Of a DNA stretch of 64,000 nucleotides, positions 7,677-16,385 are shown in pieces. Origin of the DNA: Cryptosporangium minutisporangium (lineage in GTDB: Bacteria > Actinomycetota > Actinomycetes > Mycobacteriales > Cryptosporangiaceae); the NCBI RefSeq assembly GCF_039536245.1, contig NZ_BAAAYN010000017.1, positions 567,302 to 631,301 on the forward strand, in the 5' to 3' direction. Position 1 is the first letter of the stretch. Every line of letters starts with the position of its first letter. The position numbers and the translations under genes are program-made. The notes under the pieces were generated by a model. That model saw only the letters and a program-made list of their open reading frames with translations, searched no databases and was not told the DNA's origin.

Positions 7677-9422
7677 ATGGATGGTCCACGGCTCGCCGGT
7701 GCGCTGGAGGCGTTGCGCGGCACCGTCGCGCGCGTGCACCTCGGTCTGGCGGTGGCGGACGCGGAGAGCGCGCGCCGGTCGCAGTCCGAACTCGTCGGGC
7801 AGGTGGACGATTACCTGCTTCCCCGGCTGCGCCAACTGGACGCACCGATGCTGGTCGCGGTCGGTGGCTCCACAGGAGCAGGCAAGTCGACGCTGGTGAA
7901 CACGTTGGTCGGCGCCGAGGTGACGAAGGCCGGCTGGCTGCGGCCGACGACCCGCGCTCCGGTGCTCGTCTGCCACCCCGACGACGTCGGATGGTTCGAG
8001 ACCGACCGCATCCTGCCCGGGCTGTCCAGAACGACCGGGCAGGCGACGCCGGAGACGTCCCGCGACAGCCACGGCGGCGAGCAGGGCATCCGGACGCTGC
8101 GGCTGGTGCCGCACCACAGCATCCCGCCGGGCCTGGCGCTGCTGGACCCGCCGGACATCGACTCGGTGGTCGCCGAGAACCGGGACCTCGCGGGTCAGTT
8201 GCTGGCCGCCGCGGACCTCTGGATCTTCGTCACCACCGCGGCCCGCTACGCCGACGCCGTGCCCTGGGATCTTCTGCACACCGCAGCCCGACGCACCACC
8301 GCACTGGCCGTGGTGCTCAACCGCGTGCCGCCCGAGGGCGTCGGGGAGATCGGCGACCACCTCCGCTCGATGCTCGCCGCCGAGAAGCTCGGCGAGGCCG
8401 AGGTGTTCGCGATCCCCGAGGTGGAGCTGGACGCCGAACGCATTCCGGATCCGCAGATCGCCCCGCTTCGCGCCTGGCTGGACGGGCTGGCCGCGGACGC
8501 CGAGGCACGCGACACCGTCATCCGCACGACGCTGACCGGCGCGCTGACCAGTCTTCACGACCGGGTCACCGTCCTGGCCGAGCACCTGGACGAGCAACTC
8601 GGGAGCGCCGACACGCTGCGTGGACAGGCCGTCGAGCGGTACAGCTCCGCGGTCGACGACGTCGACGAGGGCGTGCGAAGCGGCACCGTGTTGCGCGGCG
8701 AGGTGCTGGCCCGGTGGCAGGAGTTCGTCGGCACCGGCCAGTTCACCCGGAATCTCGAAGCCCGGATGGGGCAGCTACGCGATCGGGTCACCTCGTTCTT
8801 CACCGGACGGCCGCCGGCTGCCGAGGCCGTCGGGCAGGCGGTCGAGGGCAACCTGCACGCGCTGGTGCGGGCCGCGTCCGACCGGGCGGCCGAGCAGACC
8901 ACCGAGCTCTGGCGGTCCCACCCGGCCGGCCGAACGCTGATCCGGGACGACCTCCGCCGCTCGTCGGCCGAGTTCGGCCAGCGGTTGGAGGCGGAGATCC
9001 GCGCCTGGCAGCAGCGGGTGCTCGATCTCGTCCGGGACGAGGGTGGCCACCGCCGGAGCATCGCGCGGCTGACGTCGTTCGGCGTCAACGGTGCCGGGCT
9101 GGTGCTGATGCTCGCGGTGTTCGCCCAGACCGCGGGCCTCTCCGGCCTCGAGGTCGTCGTCGCAGGTGGGACGTCCGCGGTCAGCCAGAAAGTACTCGAG
9201 GCGATCTTCGGCGACGCGGCGGTCCGGACGCTCGCGGCCCGCGCCCGGGACGACCTGCTGAGCACCGTCGAGACACTGCTCGAAGACGAATTGCAACGGT
9301 TCGACGCGCTGGTCGACGACGCCGCGCCCACCGCCGACCAGGCGGCAGCGCTGCGCGAGACGCTCGCCGAGTTCGAGGGCGCGCTGGGCTCGTACCTGCG
9401 ACAGCCAGGACTGGTCCGATGA
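7677..9422 (+). CDS. Dynamin-like GTPase, first of a pair (DynA-like)
   Basis: 581-residue GTPase. G1 P-loop GGSTGAGKS (63-71), G3 LLDPPDID, G4 LNRVPP. The G domain is followed by a long helical region with a hydrophobic segment (about 460-500, GAGLVLMLAVFAQTAGLSGL) that could act as a membrane paddle, then a C-terminal helix bundle. It overlaps the next GTPase gene by ATGA. Paired bacterial dynamin-like proteins remodel or stabilise membranes; in Streptomyces the DynA/DynB pair supports septation during sporulation. The match to that pair rests on architecture and order, not on a database search. Confidence 0.7.
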   Translation: MDGPRLAGALEALRGTVARVHLGLAVADAESARRSQSELVGQVDDYLLPRLRQLDAPMLVAVGGSTGAGKSTLVNTLVGAEVTKAGWLRPTTRAPVLVCHPDDVGWFETDRILPGLSRTTGQATPETSRDSHGGEQGIRTLRLVPHHSIPPGLALLDPPDIDSVVAENRDLAGQLLAAADLWIFVTTAARYADAVPWDLLHTAARRTTALAVVLNRVPPEGVGEIGDHLRSMLAAEKLGEAEVFAIPEVELDAERIPDPQIAPLRAWLDGLAADAEARDTVIRTTLTGALTSLHDRVTVLAEHLDEQLGSADTLRGQAVERYSSAVDDVDEGVRSGTVLRGEVLARWQEFVGTGQFTRNLEARMGQLRDRVTSFFTGRPPAAEAVGQAVEGNLHALVRAASDRAAEQTTELWRSHPAGRTLIRDDLRRSSAEFGQRLEAEIRAWQQRVLDLVRDEGGHRRSIARLTSFGVNGAGLVLMLAVFAQTAGLSGLEVVVAGGTSAVSQKVLEAIFGDAAVRTLAARARDDLLSTVETLLEDELQRFDALVDDAAPTADQAAALRETLAEFEGALGSYLRQPGLVR

Positions 9423-11062
9423 CGCTGCTCACCCGATCGGCTCCGGAACCGGCGCTCGGACGCCGTCTCGCAGCGCTCGACCAGATCGTCGCGCTGGGCC
9501 CCGACCGGCTCGACCCGGAAGCGCTGCGGATCGCCGAGCGGCTGTCCGGCAAGGCGGCGCAGCGGCTCCGCCTCGGTGCCGAACACACCGTCGTGGCGCT
9601 CGCGGGCACCACGGGTAGCGGGAAGTCCTCGCTGTTCAACGCGCTCGTCGGCACCGAAATCGCGACGACGGGCATGCGCCGCCCGGTGACGTCCACGGCG
9701 CAGGCGGCGGTCTGGAGCCCGGACGGCGCGGCGCCGATGCTCGATTGGCTGGGTGTACAGCGTCGGCACCACCTGGGCGAAGAAGGTGCGGATGAACTCT
9801 CCGGCCTGGTGCTGCTCGACCTGCCGGACGTCGACTCGGTGAAGGTCGACCACCGGCTCGAGGTGGACCGGCTGGTGGAGCTCGTCGACCTCGTCGTCTG
9901 GGTGGTCGACCCGCAGAAGTACGCCGACGCCGCCCTGCACGACCACTACCTCCGCCCGCTGCAGACGCACGCCGACGTCACGGTCGTGGCGTTCAACCAG
10001 TTCGACCGGGTGCCGGCCGGTGCCCGGGACGGTGTGCTGGCGGACCTCCGCGGGCTGCTGAAGCGCGAAGGGCTGGGCAGCGTCCCGGTGCTGCCGGTCT
10101 CCGCACGAACCGGGGAAGGGCTACCGGCGCTGCGTGCGCGGCTGGTCGACGCGGTGGCCGCCCACGAGGCGTCGGTCCGCCGGTTGAGCGCCGACCTGGG
10201 TGCGCTCGCCGAGGAGCTCGCGCCGGTGTGCGGTCCGTCCGGGGCGACCGACGTCGATCGTGCCGACCGGACCGCGGTGGTCGGCGCGCTGACCGAGGCC
10301 TCCGGGGCAGACGCCGTCGCGGTCGCCGTCGCCCGTACCCACCGCAGCCGGACCCGTGCCGCCACCGGATGGCCGGTGACACGGTGGCTCGCCCGGATGC
10401 GTCCGAGCGCCGCGACGCGTCTCGGGCTGCCGGGTGCCCGACTATCCGGCACCGACGACCCGAGCGAGCTCGTCCGCACCGCACTCCCGGGCCCCTCAGC
10501 CGTGCAGCAAGCCCGAGTGGACACCGCACTCCGCAACCTCGTCGACCGCTCCGCCGCCGGCCTCCCCGACCCCTGGCCGACGGTGCTGACCCGCGCCGCC
10601 ACCGGACGCCGAGACCAACTCCCCGACCTCCTCGACCGCGCGGTCGCCGGAGCCGACCTCGGCCTGGGACGCCGTCCCCGCTGGTGGGCCCTGATCCGAG
10701 TCGTCCAGAACGTGCTGGCGCTGGTCGCGCTCGCCGGGGCGCTGTGGCTGCTCGGCCTGTTCGTCCTGGACTGGTTCCGGCTGCCGGAACCGCCGATGCC
10801 GGACGTCGACGCGGGTGGCTGGGAGTTCCCGGTGCCCACCCTGATGCTGCTCGGCGGTGTCGTCGTCGGGTTGGTCCTGGGCTTTCTCAGTGCACGCCTG
10901 GGAGCCCTCGGCGCCAGGAGGCGGGCAGCGCTCGCCCGGCGTCGGATCCGGAGCCGGGTCGAGCAGGTGGCCGCCGAAGCCGTGCTCGAGCCGGTCGGAG
11001 CCGAACTCGCGGCCCGCGGTGAGCTGTGTGCGGCGATCAGTCGCCTGCGAGCGCGCCGCTGA
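9419..11062 (+). CDS. Dynamin-like GTPase, second of the pair (DynB-like, membrane-anchored)
   Basis: About 547 residues starting at the ATG that overlaps the first GTPase stop. G1 GTTGSGKS (63-70), G3 LLDLPDVD, G4 FNQFD. Two transmembrane helices lie near the C-terminus (about 421-452 and 474-500), the arrangement described for the membrane-integral partner of Streptomyces DynA/DynB. The G domain also resembles ribosome-binding GTPases of the Era/YfjP group, a less likely alternative. Its 3' end overlaps the converging protease gene by 26 bp. Confidence 0.7.
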   Translation: MTLLTRSAPEPALGRRLAALDQIVALGPDRLDPEALRIAERLSGKAAQRLRLGAEHTVVALAGTTGSGKSSLFNALVGTEIATTGMRRPVTSTAQAAVWSPDGAAPMLDWLGVQRRHHLGEEGADELSGLVLLDLPDVDSVKVDHRLEVDRLVELVDLVVWVVDPQKYADAALHDHYLRPLQTHADVTVVAFNQFDRVPAGARDGVLADLRGLLKREGLGSVPVLPVSARTGEGLPALRARLVDAVAAHEASVRRLSADLGALAEELAPVCGPSGATDVDRADRTAVVGALTEASGADAVAVAVARTHRSRTRAATGWPVTRWLARMRPSAATRLGLPGARLSGTDDPSELVRTALPGPSAVQQARVDTALRNLVDRSAAGLPDPWPTVLTRAATGRRDQLPDLLDRAVAGADLGLGRRPRWWALIRVVQNVLALVALAGALWLLGLFVLDWFRLPEPPMPDVDAGGWEFPVPTLMLLGGVVVGLVLGFLSARLGALGARRRAALARRRIRSRVEQVAAEAVLEPVGAELAARGELCAAISRLRARR

Positions 11063-13952
11063 CGCCGTCGTTGCGACCGCTGACAAGCGTCGTCGCCTCC
11101 CCGGTGCCACCGTCGGACCAGCGGATCCGCGCGAGCCACCGCCCGGGCGCAGTGGTCGCCGGACCGCTCAGCCGCAGCGGGGTGCCTGCGTTCACCGAGC
11201 GCTCCGCGGCGGGTGCACCGTCCGGCACCAGGTAGGAGTCCATCCGCACCGGCAGTGGTCCGGAGCCGGGGGCCGCGATCAACCGGACGTACACGTCGTA
11301 CGTACCGGCTTCTGGTGTCGACAAATCGACGTGCTCGTCCGCGGCCGGTCCACTGCTGCGGCCCACTCGCTCGCCGCGCCGGTACACCGAGAGGTCGACG
11401 TCCGTGCCGAGCGGGTGGTCCTCGGAGGAGGTGGCGAAGCGGGCCAGCGCAGCGCCCTTCGGCACGGTCACCCGGAAGTGGGCGACACGGTCGGACGCCT
11501 CGGGATCGGACGCGTCGAACCGCGACGGCTTCCCGGTCACGCGCAGGCGCGCGGTGTGGCCCACACCGGGCACCGGTCCGGCGATCCGCGCGCTGAGCCG
11601 ACCGGTGAAGCCCGGGACCACGGTCACCGTCTCACCGAGCGGAACCGCCGACGGTGCCGCGACGACGACCGGTGTGACCGCGATCGGCATCCGCACCTGG
11701 TGCGCGCCGTCCGACCAGATCACGGATCCGGCCGCGAGCTGGTCGTACGGTGCCGAGACCCGATGCGCGGTCAGCGTGAACGCCGCGGTCTCGCCCGGCC
11801 GGAGCGTCAGTCGGCTGGGCCGGACCGCGACGTCCACGCCGACCGGCTCGTCCACGCGCGCGGTGTACACCGCCGTGGTCTGCCCGACGTTCGTCACGGT
11901 CCGCCGCACGGTCCGGACGCCGGCCAGCGCGCCGATCACGACCGCCGGAGTGTTCTGCGCGCTGTACGGCGCGGTGGCGGCTGCCGCCGAGTCGAAGATC
12001 AGCCCCGGCTCCAGTGCCCCCTGGACCGAGAGCGCACCCGCGCCGTACTCGGCCGGCCCGGCGATCTCGCCGCCCTGGGTACTGATCGGCGCTCCGGCCG
12101 CGTCCCGGGTCGTCGCGGACGTCAGCAGCGCGGACTTCACCGCAGCGGGTGACCACCGCGGATAGCGGCTGCGCAGCAGCGCCGCCGCGCCTGCGACCTG
12201 CGGTGTGGCCACCGACGTGCCCGACCGGAGCCCGAACGGCGAACCGGAGCGGGCCGGCGGTACCGCCGCGACGACGTCGGTGCCCGGCGCCATCAGATCG
12301 GGGGCGAGCGAATCACCGTCCGGACCGCGCGCGGAGTACTCCGCCACTTCTGGACGGGCGGCACCGACGCGGCGCATCCGCGCGGGCTCCAGCGCGGCAG
12401 TGGGGCGCTCCGACCGGAGGTAGTCCCGCAGCCGTTCGTAGGCGCGCTTGTCGACGTGCACGGTCGGGACCGGGTGCGTATCGGCGGTGAGCTCGTCGAC
12501 GTTCGAGTTGGCGAGCACCATGCCGACGCCCCCGGCCCGCGCGACCTCGGCGCTCTTCTCCACCCGGCCGTTCCCACCCCGGACGCAGAGCACGATCCGT
12601 CCGCGGACCTTCGCCGGGTCGAGGGACTGCCGCCGGCACCGCTCTGCGGACGTGTCTCGAACGCCGGGTGCGGCGGCGTCGGCGGCGTCGACCAGGCCGC
12701 GGTCCGGGACGCCGGAGCCCAGGCCGGCTCCGGTCAGCCGGGTACCGTCCCCGAGTCGCACCCCGGCCACCGGACGCCGATCCCAGGTACCGGCCCCGAC
12801 CGTGGTGAGCCACGGCTTGCCGTGCGCCGTGTCGGCGGCCGGTCCGCCGTTGCCTGCCGAAGCGGCGACGAACACCCCTGCTTGGGCCGCCCGGTACAGG
12901 GAAGCGGCGAGCGGGTCGTCGGCCGGCGAGCCACCGGACGCACCGTCGACCGCCACGCTCAGCACGTCGACGCCGTCGGCGACCGCCTGGTCCACCGCGG
13001 CGACCGTGTCGGACTCGGCACACGTCGCTTCGCCGTCGAGGCGCCAGCAGGCCTTGTAAGCGGCGATCCGGGCCGCGGGTGCGACCCCGGAGACGGGGCC
13101 CAGCGGCGTCGGAACGTCGTCGGCGCCTGCGGCCACCGCCGCCGTGTGCGTGCCGTGTCCGTCGGAATCGGCGGGCGAACGCGCCTCGGACGCGTCCGGC
13201 GTCTTGCCGCCGAGCCCGTTCAGGTACCAGCGGGCACCGGCGAGCGCGCCTCGGCAGCGAAAGGACCCGACGATGCGGCCGGCGTCGCACGTCCCCCGGA
13301 ATCGAGGCGCCGGTGGACGCTTCCCGGTGAAACTGGGGTGGTCCGCCAAGATGCCGGAGTCCACGAACCCGATCACCGTGCCGGCACCCGCTCGGTCGGG
13401 GCCGCCCAGCGACTTCCAGGCACCGCTCGGCCCGGGCAGACCCAGGAACTCGGTGGTGCCGACCGGCTCGACGGCGTCCAGCGTGTGGACGGAGTCCCGG
13501 GTGACCGACCGGACGCCGGGGAGCCGGCGCGCGGCCGCCACCTGGTCCGGTGTGAGCGCGGCCGCGAACCCGTTGAGTGCCCAGCGGTAGGCGTAGACCG
13601 GCCGGACGCCCGGCAGCTCGGCCAGCACCGCCCGGCGCTGTCGATCCAGGTGGTCGCGGTATCGCCGGACGGCGTCGGAGTCCAGCGCGAGCCGCTGTCC
13701 GCGCCGCGGACGCGTGCCGACGAGTTCCGTTGCCCCGGTGGACCGACCGCCCGGGTACGCGGCGATCGGCTCACCCCGGAGCTGGACGACGTGCATCACC
13801 GCGAGAACGTCGGGCGCGGGCACCGGAGTGGCGACGGCGCCCGACGTCCAGGCAAGACCGAGCGCCAATCCGGCAGAGGCCGCCCCGACCGGCCGTCGCA
13901 CGCCGGCCCAGGTCGCGGTGAACGCGGAGCGGTGCAGGTCCGTCGACGTCAC
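11037..13952 (-). CDS. Secreted subtilisin-like serine protease (S8) with PA and Fn3-like domains
   Basis: 971 residues. N-terminal signal or anchor (about 20-42), I9 propeptide-like region (about 50-155), then an S8 catalytic domain with the complete triad: Asp198 (GFVDSGI), His266 (DGHGTHTA), Ser580 (GTSVATPQVAGA), and oxyanion Asn368 (SAGNGG). A PA domain is inserted between Asn and Ser (about 425-520), as in plant-type subtilases. The C-terminal 330 residues are beta-rich, fibronectin-like modules. It should degrade protein outside the cell. It is transcribed alone, and its stop codon lies 26 bp inside the converging GTPase gene. Confidence 0.9.
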   Translation of the reverse strand: MTSTDLHRSAFTATWAGVRRPVGAASAGLALGLAWTSGAVATPVPAPDVLAVMHVVQLRGEPIAAYPGGRSTGATELVGTRPRRGQRLALDSDAVRRYRDHLDRQRRAVLAELPGVRPVYAYRWALNGFAAALTPDQVAAARRLPGVRSVTRDSVHTLDAVEPVGTTEFLGLPGPSGAWKSLGGPDRAGAGTVIGFVDSGILADHPSFTGKRPPAPRFRGTCDAGRIVGSFRCRGALAGARWYLNGLGGKTPDASEARSPADSDGHGTHTAAVAAGADDVPTPLGPVSGVAPAARIAAYKACWRLDGEATCAESDTVAAVDQAVADGVDVLSVAVDGASGGSPADDPLAASLYRAAQAGVFVAASAGNGGPAADTAHGKPWLTTVGAGTWDRRPVAGVRLGDGTRLTGAGLGSGVPDRGLVDAADAAAPGVRDTSAERCRRQSLDPAKVRGRIVLCVRGGNGRVEKSAEVARAGGVGMVLANSNVDELTADTHPVPTVHVDKRAYERLRDYLRSERPTAALEPARMRRVGAARPEVAEYSARGPDGDSLAPDLMAPGTDVVAAVPPARSGSPFGLRSGTSVATPQVAGAAALLRSRYPRWSPAAVKSALLTSATTRDAAGAPISTQGGEIAGPAEYGAGALSVQGALEPGLIFDSAAAATAPYSAQNTPAVVIGALAGVRTVRRTVTNVGQTTAVYTARVDEPVGVDVAVRPSRLTLRPGETAAFTLTAHRVSAPYDQLAAGSVIWSDGAHQVRMPIAVTPVVVAAPSAVPLGETVTVVPGFTGRLSARIAGPVPGVGHTARLRVTGKPSRFDASDPEASDRVAHFRVTVPKGAALARFATSSEDHPLGTDVDLSVYRRGERVGRSSGPAADEHVDLSTPEAGTYDVYVRLIAAPGSGPLPVRMDSYLVPDGAPAAERSVNAGTPLRLSGPATTAPGRWLARIRWSDGGTGEATTLVSGRNDGVSGALAGD

Positions 13953-14018
13953 CCCCAGGTTTGCTCAGACAATCACGAGCATACCCAAATGGGGCAAACC
14001 GACCAGTGTTAGCGAACC

Positions 14019-14801
14019 TCAGGCCGGTTGGTCGACCGGGACCGGAGGTGCCACGTGCACCCGCAGACCGCGGGCGACCAGCGCGTCCAGCACGTCCTTC
14101 GTCGCGTCGGAGTCGGTGATCACCGCGGTGATCGAGCTGAGGTCCGTGACCCGGTACTGCGAGACCCGGCCGAGCTTGGACGAGTCGGCCAGTACGTACC
14201 GCTCGAAGCTGCGCGCGATCATGTGACGCCGGACCGCGGCCTCCCCCTCGTGACAGCCGGTCAGACCGGCCTGCGGGTGGACACCCCCCGCACAGATCAG
14301 CGCGACGTCCGAGAATCCCCCGGCGAACACCCGCTCGGCCTCCGGGCCGGAGACCGACAAGTCGCCCTCGCGGACGTCGCCCGGCACCAGCTGCACCCGG
14401 GCGCCCGGGTGACCAGCGAGGTGCTGGGCGACGTGCCCCGAGGTGGTCAGGATCGAGCCCGCCCAGTCGGCGGGTAACGCCTTGGCCGCCTCGAGGACGG
14501 TGGTGCCCATGTCGAAGACGACCGTCTGTTGTGGCCGGAGCAGACGGACCGCATATCGGGCGATTGCACGTTTGGCCGACACCCGGGAGCCGACCCGCCG
14601 GTCCCAGTGCTCGGACCGCTTCGGCGCCCTGGTGGCTCCCCCGTACACCCGGGTGAGCTCACCACGTCGTTCCAACTCGTTCAGGTCGCGCCGAATGGTC
14701 TCGAGCGAGACGCCGAGTTGGGTTGCCAGGTCGTCCGCCCGCACCATGCCCCGCGTGCCCAGGGCGGTCACGATCTGCTGGCGGCGCTGTTCAGGGACCA
14801 T
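14019..14801 (-). CDS. DeoR/GlpR-family transcriptional regulator
   Basis: 260 residues: N-terminal winged helix (EQRRQQIVTALGTRGMVRADDLATQLGVSLETIRRDL, with the DeoR signature around residues 6-45) and a C-terminal DeoR sugar-phosphate sensor domain (VFDMGTTV, LTTSGHVAQHL, ICAGGVHPQAGLTG, DSSKLG). Regulators of this family usually repress sugar or polyol catabolic operons and respond to a phosphorylated intermediate. No sugar operon is adjacent, so the target is unknown. The 8-bp palindrome CAATATTG, about 50 bases upstream of the start, could be part of its own promoter or operator. Confidence 0.85.
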   Translation of the reverse strand: MVPEQRRQQIVTALGTRGMVRADDLATQLGVSLETIRRDLNELERRGELTRVYGGATRAPKRSEHWDRRVGSRVSAKRAIARYAVRLLRPQQTVVFDMGTTVLEAAKALPADWAGSILTTSGHVAQHLAGHPGARVQLVPGDVREGDLSVSGPEAERVFAGGFSDVALICAGGVHPQAGLTGCHEGEAAVRRHMIARSFERYVLADSSKLGRVSQYRVTDLSSITAVITDSDATKDVLDALVARGLRVHVAPPVPVDQPA

Positions 14802-15010
14802 CGCTCCTCGTCGGGGGAAGACGTCGGGAAACAGTGTGGACGCTGCACCAACCTCAATATTGCACAGCAGTCACACCCAAACAGCCGATCGACGATGTGC
14901 CCGAGGCTCCGGCTGCACCCAGGAGTGCACCGTGACCGGCGATGTCAGAGGGCCGTCGTGCCGCAACAGTCCTCTCTGGACAATCCTATGCCCAGAGGGA
15001 AGCAGATATG

Positions 15011-15045
15011 CCAGGGGGCCGGGCACCGAGTGCCCGGCCCCCTGG
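15011..15045 (-). terminator. Terminator after the PEBP-family gene
   Basis: Perfect 16-bp arms CCAGGGGGCCGGGCAC and its complement around a 3-base loop CGA, starting nine bases past the stop codon of the minus-strand gene at 15054. No strong T-tract. Confidence 0.75.
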
Positions 15046-15053
15046 AAGCCACG

Positions 15054-15590
15054 TCAGTGCTGGTAGGTCGGTACCAGCAGGGCACGCGCCAGGGTGTGGA
15101 ACGCCAGGTTGAACGAGACCACGGCGGGGGTCGCGTCCGGCGTGACGTCGAGCGCCTCGACACCCACCGCGTGCACCACGAAGTAGTAGCGGTGAACCTG
15201 GTCACCGGGCGGCGGAGCAGCGCCGCCGTAGTTCCGGGTCCCGTAGTCGTTCCGGACGTGGAACGCCCCACCCGGCAGGCTGTTGTCGTCGGCACCCGCG
15301 CCGGTCGGCAGTTCGGTGACCGAGGCGGGCAGGTTCACGGCGAGCCAGTGCCAGAACCCGGACGGCGTCGGCGCGTCCGGGTCGAAGCAGGTCACCGTGA
15401 AACTCTTCGTCTCGGCCGGGAAACCCGACCACGACAGCTGCGGTGAAACGTCCTGCCCACCGGCGTCCTTGGCCACCTGCGCCAGGTCCAGTTGGGCGTC
15501 CGCGCTCACGTCGGTGCTGGCCACCGTGAACGACGGAACCGCGGGCAGCAGCGCGTAGGGGTCGGGCGCCTGCGGACGGTCTAGCGGCAT
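15054..15590 (-). CDS. YbhB/YbcL-family (PEBP, Raf kinase inhibitor-like) protein
   Basis: 178-residue single-domain protein with the phosphatidylethanolamine-binding fold: [41 protein letters not shown] (shown here in parts: [11 protein letters not shown] and HWLAVNLP), then [26 protein letters not shown]. These carry the anion-pocket residues of the family. Bacterial members have no firmly established role. The ATG at 15590 is preceded by GAGGA; longer upstream reading is unsupported. Transcribed alone, ended by the hairpin at 15011-15045, and divergent from the next gene. Confidence 0.85.
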   Translation of the reverse strand: MPLDRPQAPDPYALLPAVPSFTVASTDVSADAQLDLAQVAKDAGGQDVSPQLSWSGFPAETKSFTVTCFDPDAPTPSGFWHWLAVNLPASVTELPTGAGADDNSLPGGAFHVRNDYGTRNYGGAAPPPGDQVHRYYFVVHAVGVEALDVTPDATPAVVSFNLAFHTLARALLVPTYQH

Positions 15591-15723
15591 GGCTTCCTCC
15601 TCATCGATCGCTCCGGCAACCCTGCCACGCGACCGCACCACGACCCAGTCACTATGGGGTTTGTCGTCACCTAACGCGGGTACTGCCAAATCGCGTTCCC
15701 GCCGACATTTCGGAGGAGATCCC

Positions 15724-16311
15724 GTGCTGACCGACGTCGTCCGCCGCGTGGCGGACCCGGCGGAGAAGTTGCTCACCCAGTCCTTCCGCTTCGCGGGCTG
15801 GGTAGTCGGGCGAACGGCTGTGCCGGCGTTCAGGTTGGCCCGCTCGGCCGGTCGGCCGGTGGTCCACACGCTGGCCAAGGTCAGCCCGTCCGCCGCCGAA
15901 ACGCTCTGGTCGCTGCTGCCGGGCGGCCGCCCTACGCGCGAGCCAGTGACCCCGACGCCGCCGATCCAGCCACCGAAGGCGACCAGGCCGCCGCACGTCG
16001 CCACCGTGCCGTCCGCGGCCGGTGCGCCGACTCCGGCCGCCGCCCACGCGGAAGCCGCCGCTCTCCTCTCGGAGGTGAGCCCGGACGCCGCGAAGTCCCT
16101 CACCGCGGCCGACGACCTGCCGGTGAAGAACTGGGACGGGTTGACGATCGCCGCGATCCGTCAGCGCACCCGCTCGCTCAGCGACCAGGACGTGCTCACG
16201 CTCCTGGCGTACGAGCGCGCGCACGCTGCTCGACCGGCCGTCATCCTCAACCTGGAGAACCGGCTCGCGAAGCTGCACCGCGTCAACGGAGCGACCGTCA
16301 CTCAGCACTGA
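15724..16311 (+). CDS. Hypothetical protein with C-terminal DUF8129-like helical domain
   Basis: About 195 residues from a GTG with GGAGGAG seven bases upstream. The N-terminal 100 residues are amphipathic helices, the centre is proline- and alanine-rich, and the last 55 ([19 protein letters not shown], then [25 protein letters not shown]) match the short helical module found at the end of actinobacterial proteins annotated as lipid-droplet-associated. Membrane or lipid-surface association is an inference from the amphipathic N-terminus. It is followed by a strong terminator and diverges from the PEBP-family gene. Confidence 0.6.
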   Translation: MLTDVVRRVADPAEKLLTQSFRFAGWVVGRTAVPAFRLARSAGRPVVHTLAKVSPSAAETLWSLLPGGRPTREPVTPTPPIQPPKATRPPHVATVPSAAGAPTPAAAHAEAAALLSEVSPDAAKSLTAADDLPVKNWDGLTIAAIRQRTRSLSDQDVLTLLAYERAHAARPAVILNLENRLAKLHRVNGATVTQH

Positions 16312-16324
16312 CAAATCGCCACTT

Positions 16325-16364
16325 ATACCGCTAGCCGCCTATAATGGCGGTTAGCGGTATTTTT
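16325..16364 (+). terminator. Rho-independent terminator with T-tract
   Basis: Fifteen-base arms ATACCGCTAGCCGCC and GGCGGTTAGCGGTAT (one G-U pair), loop TATAAT, followed by TTTTT. It lies 14 bases after the gene ending at 16311 and 22 bases before the histidine kinase start, so it may also act as an attenuator. The loop spells a perfect -10 hexamer. Confidence 0.85.
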
Positions 16365-16385
16365 GTGCTTCCCGGAGGGCGGTAG

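Noticed and set aside
10857-12152. Long open frames on the plus strand across the protease gene
   Set aside because: Arg/Pro-rich shadow translations; the minus strand has an intact S8 catalytic triad.
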